Assembly (NCBI GenBank): GCA_015486655.1
Contig: WFRF01000031.1
Span: 1 to 9,338, forward strand
Length of the DNA stretch: 9,338 nucleotides
Direction: 5' to 3'
From: Caldifarciminota bacterium
Lineage (GTDB): Bacteria > Hydrothermota > 32-111 > QNBC01
The notes beneath the pieces were generated by a model, which saw nothing but the letters and a program-made list of their open reading frames with translations, was not told where the DNA came from and searched no databases. Shown here one piece after another: positions 1 to 5,017 of the stretch. Position numbers and translations under genes: made by a program. Every line of letters begins with the position of its first letter. Position 1 is the stretch's first letter.

Positions 1-2
1 AA

Positions 3-623
3 GCCATTGAACCCGAAAGGGTGTTTAAGAGATTAACGGCTGATTTTCAACATGACTTTGAAGCAAAAAAGAAACTTGCCGCTAAAATTGCAAAAACACT
101 CTCCCCTATTTACAATAAAGGAATGAAGAATGTTGACATTGACGATTATGTGGAAGTGATCAACGATATGTCTTCCATACATGAAAGATATGTCAATCTT
201 ATGAAGAATACAAAATTCGAACTTCTCGGTTTCGTAAAGCCCCCTTTTGCCACTCAAAATAAGAAAAGCAGACTTGGGGAACAAGAAAATACGGAGTTTA
301 ATGTTCTCAAAAAGGGAGTAGAAGCACGCGTGCTTTACGAATTTGAATCGAGAGACAGTTTTGAGCTATACGATCACATAAAGAGGTGCGTGGCTCATGA
401 CGAGAAGGCTCGAGTGATAGAAAAATTACCTGTAAAAATGTATGTTTTCGACAGGCGTTACGTTCTCATGGCTCTGTCAGACAGTAAAGGGAACAATTCC
501 GGGCTTACAATGCTTGTTGTGGATAATCCCGGACTGGCTGAAGCTACCGCCGTATTATTCAATTTTTTATGGGAACAGGCATACGATTATTCATACCTGG
601 AGAAATTTTTTAAAAAAGAGTAA
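3..623 (+). CDS. TrmB-like transcriptional regulator, C-terminal part (5' end outside window)
   Basis: The reading frame is open to the left edge (it reads AIEPERVFKRL before the GTG at 21), so that GTG is internal and the true start lies outside the window. The visible part has a charged helical segment (about residues 10-65 of the fragment), the usual coiled-coil/dimer linker of TrmB regulators. An alpha/beta effector domain follows, with LPVKMYVFDRRYVLMAL and a hydrophobic end NFLWEQAYDY. TrmB-family proteins normally have an N-terminal winged helix that binds DNA and a C-terminal domain that senses a ligand, often a sugar. The winged helix would lie upstream and cannot be checked here. 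Family assignment rests on pattern resemblance; the ligand is unknown. The next gene starts three bases after its stop, so the two are probably co-transcribed. Confidence 0.68.
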   Translation, partial: AIEPERVFKRLTADFQHDFEAKKKLAAKIAKTLSPIYNKGMKNVDIDDYVEVINDMSSIHERYVNLMKNTKFELLGFVKPPFATQNKKSRLGEQENTEFNVLKKGVEARVLYEFESRDSFELYDHIKRCVAHDEKARVIEKLPVKMYVFDRRYVLMALSDSKGNNSGLTMLVVDNPGLAEATAVLFNFLWEQAYDYSYLEKFFKKE

Positions 624-626
624 ATC

Positions 627-884
627 ATGATAAATTATACAGAAAAAGATCTGCGTGGGTTAAAAAGGGGAAATTTCGTTAATTCCATTAAGTTTACCTC
701 CTTGATGGGAAACACTTTACAGCAATTTTCAAGCGGAGTTATGCCCGGGAATTTGTTCTTCCTCAAACGAGAGAAGGGGAAGGTGGTTGTATTTCTAAGT
801 GAGGCAGGGACAAAAAGCAAGAAATTGCTTTTTGTCCCCGTGCAAAAATTTAATGTATATTATTCCTTAAAGGGAACAACATAA
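627..884 (+). CDS. Small hypothetical protein (85 aa) in operon with the TrmB-like regulator
   Basis: I do not recognise this protein. ATG at 627 follows the regulator's stop by three bases, with a GAG at 618-620 as a modest ribosome site inside the regulator's last codons, which suggests translational coupling. The product is basic, has no signal peptide or membrane segment, and looks mostly beta (FFLKREKGKVVVFL, KKLLFVPVQKFNVYYSL), so it could be a small beta-barrel or adaptor fold. It has no cysteines or histidines and no obvious catalytic motif. A perfect 14-bp hairpin is embedded in its last third (807-838). Reality as a gene is supported by the tight spacing and full-length open frame, but not by homology that I can recall. 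Confidence 0.6.
   Translation: MINYTEKDLRGLKRGNFVNSIKFTSLMGNTLQQFSSGVMPGNLFFLKREKGKVVVFLSEAGTKSKKLLFVPVQKFNVYYSLKGTT
807..838 (+). other. Perfect 14-bp stem-loop with GAAA tetraloop inside the small gene
   Basis: GGGACAAAAAGCAA (807-820) pairs perfectly with TTGCTTTTTGTCCC (825-838) around GAAA, a GNRA-type tetraloop. It lies within the coding sequence for TKSKKLLFVP of the 85-aa protein. No T-run follows directly (the next bases are CGTGCAAAAATTT), so it is not a classical rho-independent terminator. It could affect mRNA stability, slow ribosomes near the end of the message, or be a protein-binding site. The structure is seen; the role is unknown. Confidence 0.7.
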
Positions 885-924
885 ATTCTCTCTTCACTTT
901 CTTCATAAATACCTAAAACCTCAT

Positions 925-956
925 AACCTCCTGTTTTTCAACGGGAGGTTTAATTT
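925..956 (+). terminator. Terminator-like hairpin after the TrmB-like operon
   Basis: AACCTCCTGT (925-934) pairs with ACGGGAGGTT (941-950) as a 10-bp stem with one T-G wobble and the loop TTTTCA. A short interrupted T-rich tail (TAATTT) follows. It is 40 bases after the stop of the small gene and 34 bases past the 3' end of the minus-strand decayed gene, so it could serve both sides. The T-tract is weak, hence moderate confidence. Confidence 0.5.
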
Positions 957-983
957 ATGTCAGTCATATACGCAAGCATTTCT

Positions 984-1416
984 TCAAATCATATAAACAG
1001 GAGTTTTTATCCCCGGATCATAATTAACCAAAAGGTTTATTTCGGCATAATTTCCAATCTCAATATTTTCCAATGTATATACTACCATATTTCTCGAGTC
1101 CATTCACCCAGTTCCAAAACAAAAAAGCCGAAATCCGCCTTAACAGGATTTATAGAAACGATCTGCCCGAAGGCATCTTAAGACCATTCCCCTTTGGAAA
1201 TCAAACACTTCTTTTTTTTAGGATTTCCCCGAAAGATGTCCTCCCATAAAAAATCATCTTCAATCTGGCTAAATTCAACATCCGTAAAGGAACCTACCTT
1301 ATAATCATGGTTACCGGAAAGGCACTGTATCTTTCCCCGTTTACGGAAAATGTCACAACACCTTCATTAATATCCTCGGACAGGAACCAGTCGACTTTTT
1401 CAATTTTAACTTTCAT
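984..1416 (-). pseudogene. Decayed gene for an uncharacterised ~144-aa protein (two frameshifts, one stop)
   Basis: Reading the minus strand from ATG at 1416 gives MKVKIEKVDWFLSEDINEGV and onward to about codon 33. A one-base loss near 1317 then shifts the frame. The second frame reads GNHDYKVGSFTDVEF, FLWEDIFRGNPKKKK and SKGEWS, hits TAA at 1178-1180 where a tyrosine codon would fit, and continues in the same frame as DAFGQIVSINPVKADFG and LELGEWT. A second shift near 1089-1097 leads to MVVYTLENIEIGNYAEINL and a TGA at 984-986. The joined product resembles a family of short uncharacterised bacterial proteins with GNP and GQIVSINPV-type motifs, recalled from memory without a firm name. Three independent lesions in 430 bases point to real decay rather than one sequencing error. 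The function is unknown. Confidence 0.75.
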
Positions 1417-1442
1417 AATAAATCTGTTTCAATTTAATATAT

Positions 1443-1471
1443 ATATTAGCACTGATTGACTATTAGTGCAA
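1443..1471 (-). promoter_or_regulatory. Candidate promoter of the decayed gene
   Basis: On the minus strand TTGCAC (1471-1466) is followed after exactly 17 bases by TAATAT (1448-1443), about 27 bases before the ATG at 1416. The -10 box matches the sigma70 consensus at four of six positions. No clear Shine-Dalgarno precedes that ATG. It is divergent from the trhA promoter. It rests on sequence match only and may be inactive now. Confidence 0.35.
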
Positions 1472-1510
1472 ACGAAAAAGTCCTCCGTACCGAAACCGGA
1501 AAAATATTCC

Positions 1511-1539
1511 TTGACAAATATACTCCTATAAATTACATT
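1511..1539 (+). promoter_or_regulatory. Sigma70-like promoter for trhA
   Basis: TTGACA (1511-1516), a 17-base spacer and TACATT (1534-1539) lie 20 bases before the trhA start. A GGAG ribosome site follows at 1551-1554. The perfect -35 box and ideal spacing make this the likely promoter. The transcript leader would be short, about 14 bases. Confidence 0.6.
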
Positions 1540-1559
1540 CTTTCAAAACAGGAGATTAT

Positions 1560-2216
1560 ATGACGGAACACTTTGATGAAGAACTCACAAAACACCAAAC
1601 CCTGGGCGAAAAAATCGCTGACAGTGTTACTCACGGGATAGGAGCTGTACTCAGTATTGCTGCGCTTGTCATACTTGTCGTGATTTCAAGCAGAATCGGA
1701 GATAATTGGCGTATAGTCAGTTTTTCCATATACGGAGCATCCCTCTTTATTCTTTATCTGTCATCGACATTGTATCACAGCCTGCCGAGAGGAAAAGCAC
1801 AGCGCGTTTTTAACATCTTCGATCATACAGCTATTTACGTTCTCATTGCAGGTTCATACACTCCGATAACATTGATTTCAATGAGAGGGGCATGGGGATG
1901 GACACTGTTCGGATTAATATGGGGACTTGCAATTCTGGGTATTTTATACTCCACATTTTTCAGAGGAAGATTTAAAATACTGTCAACGTCCATATACCTT
2001 ATAATGGGATGGCTTGTTGTCCTGGCATTTAAACCCATGCTCAGAATGGTCCCTCACGGAATGCTGGTTTGGCTCATTGTAGGCGGTGTTTTTTACTCTT
2101 TGGGGGTTGTTTTTTATCTCTGGAAAAATTTGAAGTACAACCACATGATTTGGCATCTCTTCGTACTCGCGGGAAGTGCTTCGCATTTCATCGGGTTTTT
2201 AATATATCTCACATAA
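1560..2216 (+). CDS. trhA: Hemolysin III / PAQR-family integral membrane protein
   Basis: This 218-residue protein has the size and pattern of the bacterial hemolysin III (TrhA/YqfA, PAQR) family. It opens with the characteristic GEKIADSVTHGIGA motif (residues 16-29), followed by about seven hydrophobic segments. The PAQR metal-site residues are all present: S69 and H73 in STLYHS, D88 in FDHTAIYVLIAGSYTP, and H195 and H199 in HMIWHLFVLAGSASH. PAQR relatives bind zinc in the membrane. Bacterial members are linked to membrane-lipid or fluidity control, and the hemolysin name is historical. ATG is preceded by GGAG with five bases between, and by its own promoter, so it is probably monocistronic. 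It ends directly against the convergent peroxiredoxin gene with no intervening base and no clear terminator. The family call is firm; the physiological role is inferred. Confidence 0.93.
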   Translation: MTEHFDEELTKHQTLGEKIADSVTHGIGAVLSIAALVILVVISSRIGDNWRIVSFSIYGASLFILYLSSTLYHSLPRGKAQRVFNIFDHTAIYVLIAGSYTPITLISMRGAWGWTLFGLIWGLAILGILYSTFFRGRFKILSTSIYLIMGWLVVLAFKPMLRMVPHGMLVWLIVGGVFYSLGVVFYLWKNLKYNHMIWHLFVLAGSASHFIGFLIYLT

Positions 2217-2684
2217 CTATTTGTTTTTCATCTCTCTGAGAGTCTCCAGTACCTCTTCAACATGTCCCTTAACTTTTACCTTTCTCCACTCCTTTACTAT
2301 AAATCCCTTGGGATCTATTAAAAATGTAGATCTAACAGTCCCGAAATATTCTCTTCCGTATAATTTCTTTTTCCCCCATGCTCCGTATTTCTCAATAACT
2401 TTATGCTCTTCATCGCTTAAAAGAAGTATTTCCAGGGCATGCTTTGATATGAATCTCCCATGGCTTTTTGGGGAATCCTTACTTATACCGATTATAACCG
2501 CACCTTCCTTCTCGAATTCTCCTTTGCTTTCGGTAAAATTTACGGCTTCCCTTGTGCAACCGCTTGTATTATCCTTGGGATAGAAATATAGAACCACCCA
2601 TTTCCCGGAAAAATCCTTTAAACAGTGCTTTTTACCTTCAAAATCATTTAAGCAAAAATTTGAGGCTTTTTCTCTTTTATCCAT
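2217..2684 (-). CDS. bcp: Peroxiredoxin of the Bcp/PrxQ type, lacking the usual resolving cysteine
   Basis: This 155-residue cytosolic thiol peroxidase should reduce hydrogen peroxide and organic hydroperoxides. The thioredoxin-fold active site P-x3-T-x2-C is intact: P36, T40 and peroxidatic C43 in YPKDNTSGCT. The conserved arginine R118 lies in GTVRSTFLIDP, and the C-terminal strand reads GFIVKEW. In typical PrxQ a resolving cysteine sits five residues after the peroxidatic one; here that position is V48. The only other cysteines are C11 and C21 near the N-terminus, so the enzyme is either of 1-Cys type or uses a different partner. ATG at 2684 has GGAGG five bases upstream. It is the last gene of a three-gene minus-strand operon, 26 bases after trmO. 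Confidence 0.92.
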   Translation of the reverse strand: MDKREKASNFCLNDFEGKKHCLKDFSGKWVVLYFYPKDNTSGCTREAVNFTESKGEFEKEGAVIIGISKDSPKSHGRFISKHALEILLLSDEEHKVIEKYGAWGKKKLYGREYFGTVRSTFLIDPKGFIVKEWRKVKVKGHVEEVLETLREMKNK

Positions 2685-2710
2685 AACATCCTCCGATTAA
2701 TTTAAAGTTT

Positions 2711-3202
2711 TTATGAAGCGAATCTGCCGTCATCACTTATATTATCAAGTTTATCCACATTTTTTTCCAACCATCCTATCTTCTCAACGTGCCTTATATC
2801 AAATTCCGGAACGTAATTTTTAATATCAAGAAGAGGAGTGCCATCTATAACATCAAGATTTTCAATGTAGAGAATATTCTTTTCAACTTTTATCAATTTG
2901 ACAATTGAAATACCGATTGGGTTCGGGCGACTCGGCGCTCTCGTTGCAAATACACCGTGACTCTCGTTATGCATGTAAGGTTTTACGACCAAATCCCCTT
3001 TTCTCGCTCTGCTAAAATGATAAATCAGGATTATATGCGAAAAACCGTCGATATCTTTTAACCCTTCTTCATACTCCTTGAATACCTCAACCTCTCCCCT
3101 TGCACTTCTTGCCTTCTCCGCAAGAGGTTGAATGGGTGTCCCTTCCTGTTCTTTAAAAGGAGAATGTATTATACCTATGGGTTTGTACACTATTTTATCC
3201 AT
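2711..3202 (-). CDS. trmO: tRNA (N6-threonylcarbamoyladenosine-37) N6-methyltransferase TrmO
   Basis: This 163-residue TsaA/YaeB/UPF0066-family protein methylates, using S-adenosylmethionine, the N6 of threonylcarbamoyladenosine at position 37 of certain tRNAs. It starts with the family opening PIGIIHSPF (residues 8-16) and has the signature GVFATRAPSRPNPIGIS (83-99). It also contains LDVIDGTPLLDIKNYVPEFD (116-135). E. coli TrmO is about 235 residues with a C-terminal extra domain. This protein stops shortly after the core, as do many short bacterial and archaeal members. ATG at 3202 is preceded by a very strong GGAGGTGA ribosome site six bases away. It lies 21 bases downstream of the flavoprotein gene and 26 bases upstream of the peroxiredoxin gene, so all three are probably one transcript. 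Confidence 0.93.
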   Translation of the reverse strand: MDKIVYKPIGIIHSPFKEQEGTPIQPLAEKARSARGEVEVFKEYEEGLKDIDGFSHIILIYHFSRARKGDLVVKPYMHNESHGVFATRAPSRPNPIGISIVKLIKVEKNILYIENLDVIDGTPLLDIKNYVPEFDIRHVEKIGWLEKNVDKLDNISDDGRFAS

Positions 3203-3223
3203 CTGTCACCTCCAATCCGAAAA

Positions 3224-4447
3224 TCATTTATGATTCAACTTTTTATTTATACTTTCCGCAGCCAACTTGCCCGATGAGAAAGCAAATTGCAAATTGTATC
3301 CGCCCGATTCGCCATCAACATCTATTACCTCCCCTGCGAAATACAAACCTTTCACCAACTTCGATTCCAATGATCGGGAATTTATTTCCCACACATTCGC
3401 CCCTCCTTTTGTTAACATCGCTTTATCGAAGCCGAACTTCTTTTCAACCTCACATCTAAAAAACAGATTTTTGACAATTCTTTTCCTGTCTCTCTTGTGT
3501 AAATCCCCGCATCTTATGGTTTTATCCAATCCCAATCTTTCCATGATAAAGGCGGACAGTCTGTTTGGAATAGCATATATGGACAGTAGATTTGCGATTT
3601 GCTTTCTCCCGTTTTTATCTATTTTGCAATTGAAATCATAAAGCAATTCATCTTCATTGGAAAAATCGGTCAGTTGAATTTCAATAGTGTCTCCTGACTT
3701 TATAACTCTGGATAAATCAAGTATTGCAGGTCCGGAAATACCTTTATGTGTAAACAAAACGTCACCCCTGCATACAATTATCTTTTTATTGTTACGGAGT
3801 ACAAAAACCCATTTATCTCTAACGGATATGCCGGCAAGACTTTTCCCCCGGATTTCCCTTGTCTTTACCGGTGTAAGAGCAGGTTCCGGTGGTTCTATTC
3901 TGTGTCCGAGCATTTTCGCAAATCTGTATCCGTCTCCGGTTGTTCCCAATGAGGGATACGATTTCCCGCCTGTTGCAATAATAAGAAAAAAAGAGCTATA
4001 TTCTTCAGTTTCTGTTTTTACAATAAAATGTCCATCATTTTTCTCCACTCCAATGACACCTGCCGAATATTCAATTTTTGCATTGTTCTTCTTACACAGT
4101 TTCAAAAGTAAATTTACAACATCTTCCCCACTCATTGATTTGGGGAAAACACGCCCTTTTTCATCAGTAAATGTTTCAAGCCCGTTTTTATTAAAATATG
4201 AAATTAACTTTTTGGGAGGAAAATCGTATGTTGCCGGTTTGACGAAATTCCTTTTTTCAAAGTAGTGATTAATTAACTCTTCTCTGCTCGTACAATTGGT
4301 GAAATTACATCTTCCCCCTCCGGCAATAGCTATTTTTCTTCCTGCATTTTCTGATTTTTCCAAAACAAGGATTCTGTCTGACAAAATATTCGCGGCTGCA
4401 AACAACCCTGCCGCACCTGCTCCTATAATTATTACATCGTAATCCAA
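3224..4447 (-). CDS. HI0933/YhiN-family FAD-dependent oxidoreductase
   Basis: With a TTG start at 4447 the protein has 407 residues, matching the usual ~400 of the HI0933/YhiN (BaiN-like) flavoprotein family. It begins with the dinucleotide-binding fold DYDVIIIGAGAAG (GxGxxG at residues 9-14; acidic E30 for the FAD ribose). The family signature GRKIAIAGGGRCNFTN is at 36-51. The closing FAD motif GEVIDVDGESGGYNLQ is at about 372-387. The usual T-x-GGV motif is present as TKGGANVWEI. The physiological substrate of most members is unknown. An in-frame TTG at 4492 would add 15 residues, but it overlaps the -35 box of a good promoter, whereas 4447 has GGAGG four bases upstream; I therefore prefer 4447. 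It is first in the operon with trmO and the peroxiredoxin gene. Confidence 0.92.
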   Translation of the reverse strand: MDYDVIIIGAGAAGLFAAANILSDRILVLEKSENAGRKIAIAGGGRCNFTNCTSREELINHYFEKRNFVKPATYDFPPKKLISYFNKNGLETFTDEKGRVFPKSMSGEDVVNLLLKLCKKNNAKIEYSAGVIGVEKNDGHFIVKTETEEYSSFFLIIATGGKSYPSLGTTGDGYRFAKMLGHRIEPPEPALTPVKTREIRGKSLAGISVRDKWVFVLRNNKKIIVCRGDVLFTHKGISGPAILDLSRVIKSGDTIEIQLTDFSNEDELLYDFNCKIDKNGRKQIANLLSIYAIPNRLSAFIMERLGLDKTIRCGDLHKRDRKRIVKNLFFRCEVEKKFGFDKAMLTKGGANVWEINSRSLESKLVKGLYFAGEVIDVDGESGGYNLQFAFSSGKLAAESINKKLNHK

Positions 4448-4451
4448 ATTA

Positions 4452-4456
4452 CCTCC
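4452..4456 (-). promoter_or_regulatory. Ribosome binding site deciding the TTG start of the flavoprotein gene
   Basis: GGAGG on the minus strand (4456-4452) stands four bases before TTG at 4447-4445. The cupin and OmpA genes in this window also have GGAGG exactly four bases before their ATG, so this spacing is normal here. It supports a TTG start, with the protein beginning M-D-Y-D-V directly before the FAD fold. Confidence 0.7.
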
Positions 4457-4463
4457 GCAAATT

Positions 4464-4492
4464 AATATAAACCAAAAGAGCGATGTTTGCAA
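4464..4492 (-). promoter_or_regulatory. Sigma70-like promoter of the flavoprotein-trmO-peroxiredoxin operon
   Basis: On the minus strand TTGCAA (4492-4487), a 17-base spacer and TATATT (4469-4464) form a good promoter, 17 bases before the preferred TTG start. Transcription would begin near 4456-4458, giving an extremely short leader that starts at or just before the ribosome site. This makes a longer protein from 4492 unlikely. Confidence 0.55.
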
Positions 4493-4535
4493 GAAAATAG
4501 CGACTGTCCGGTGTTCCCTGAAAATAAAGCAAGGT

Positions 4536-4561
4536 AAGTGGTATAGACATATTTACCACTT
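4536..4561. repeat. 8-bp stem-loop upstream of the flavoprotein operon
   Basis: AAGTGGTA (4536-4543) and TACCACTT (4554-4561) form a perfect 8-bp stem with a 10-base loop. No T-run marks it as a terminator on either strand. It is 44 bases upstream of the operon's -35 box and could be an operator-like palindrome or a degraded repeat. The role is unknown. Confidence 0.4.
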
Positions 4562-4624
4562 TCATACATTGAAATTGATAGAAATATAAAATGAGAACAC
4601 AGTAAACGTGATTGTTTATAATCG

Positions 4625-4681
4625 GTCATTCCGGACTTGATCCGGAATCTCACTCTTATGCTGAACCAAGTTCAGCATGAC
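4625..4681. repeat. Dispersed double-palindrome repeat bounded by GTCAT/ATGAC
   Basis: The 57-base unit begins GTCAT and ends ATGAC. Inside are two perfect palindromes: ATTCCGGA/TCCGGAAT (4628-4635 and 4641-4648, loop CTTGA) and ATGCTGAAC/GTTCAGCAT (4658-4666 and 4670-4678, loop CAA). These two motifs are familiar as short interspersed non-coding repeats in many unrelated bacterial genomes (recalled, not searched). Only one full copy is in this window. A nine-base GTCATTCCG at 9315-9323 matches its beginning. Confidence 0.7.
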
Positions 4682-4692
4682 ATTTATTTATT

Positions 4693-4730
4693 CCCCTATG
4701 TAGAGGGGTACTGCGAAGCAGGGGGGTGTT
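4693..4730. repeat. GC-rich two-hairpin repeat (CCCCT...AGGGG type)
   Basis: CCCCT (4693-4697) pairs with AGGGG (4704-4708). CTGC (4711-4714) pairs with GCAG (4718-4721) around GAA, and GGGGGTGTT follows. This layout matches a second class of dispersed repeat seen in many environmental bacterial genomes (recalled, not searched). It stands 11 bases from the GTCAT/ATGAC repeat, which suggests a hot spot for repeat insertion. Its GC content is well above that of the surrounding sequence. Confidence 0.6.
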
Positions 4731-4752
4731 TAAAGAGCCATACGAGCTTCCA

Positions 4753-4869
4753 TTTATTTCCCACTTTTCACTTCTTATTTCTTACTTGCTAAACAGTCAC
4801 ATTTTGAAGTATAGTTCTTTCTGTCATCAGGTGGTTAATATGTCCGTACTTATCTACTTGGGAAATAAA
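4753..4869. repeat. 11-bp inverted pair bounding a 117-base segment
   Basis: TTTATTTCCCA (4753-4763) has a perfect inverted partner TGGGAAATAAA (4859-4869). The 95 bases between are pyrimidine-rich (repeated CACTT/TTACTT-like tracts) and have no open frame. I see no clear flanking target duplication, so a miniature transposable element is possible but unproven. Confidence 0.4.
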
Positions 4870-4877
4870 ACAATTAC

Positions 4878-4906
4878 TTGACACGTTTTTGTCGATTTGT
4901 TATCAT
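4878..4906 (+). promoter_or_regulatory. Strong sigma70-like promoter for the cupin/lamin-tail genes
   Basis: TTGACA (4878-4883), a 17-base spacer and TATCAT (4901-4906) match the consensus at 11 of 12 positions. Transcription would start near 4913, leaving a leader of about 105 bases before the cupin ATG. ACACGTTT (4881-4888) overlaps the -35 box and has a perfect inverted partner AAACGTGT at 4937-4944, just downstream of the start point, a possible operator pair. Confidence 0.65.
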
Positions 4907-5017
4907 TTCTAAAATGAAGGGAAGGGAAATCAAATCAAACGTGTTATTAGGAACAAAACCATTAAAATATTATATCTATTTATGTAATTTCAATGAAATC
5001 GATTTTATGGAGGCAAT

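Larger units (their letters stand above)
4493..5017 (+). other. Repeat-rich intergenic region between divergent operons
   Basis: I see no credible gene in these 525 bases. They contain, in order: a stem-loop at 4536-4561, a double-palindrome repeat at 4625-4681, a GC-rich two-hairpin repeat at 4693-4730, a pyrimidine-rich stretch bounded by an 11-bp inverted pair (4753-4869), a promoter at 4878-4906, and a leader of about 105 bases to the cupin gene. A minus-strand frame here (4462-4653) includes the peptide RFRIKSGMTD, a translation of the repeat rather than a protein. Confidence 0.7.

Noticed and set aside
21..23. GTG at 21 as the start of the regulator
   Set aside because: The frame is open to the window edge, the upstream residues fit the family, and a TrmB protein without its DNA-binding domain is less likely than a gene cut by the window.
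957..1181. Plus-strand 74-aa frame with GGAGG eight bases before its ATG
   Set aside because: The GGAGG is the right arm of the terminator-like hairpin at 925-950, and the frame runs antisense through a decayed minus-strand gene whose peptide is far more protein-like. Most likely an antisense shadow.
1449..1469. GCACT/AGTGC inverted pair between the divergent promoters
   Set aside because: Only five base pairs with an 11-base gap in AT-rich DNA; not distinguishable from chance.
3267..4265. Several long plus-strand frames opposite the flavoprotein gene
   Set aside because: They lie antisense to a gene with clear FAD motifs, have no ribosome sites and give low-complexity Ser/Pro/Phe-rich peptides.
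4448..4492. Longer flavoprotein start at TTG 4492
   Set aside because: That codon is part of the -35 box, has no ribosome site, and adds 15 residues before the FAD-binding strand that the family does not have.
4462..4653. Minus-strand 63-aa frame upstream of the flavoprotein
   Set aside because: It starts inside the dispersed palindromic repeat (RFRIKSGMTD is a typical false translation of it) and overlaps the operon promoter.
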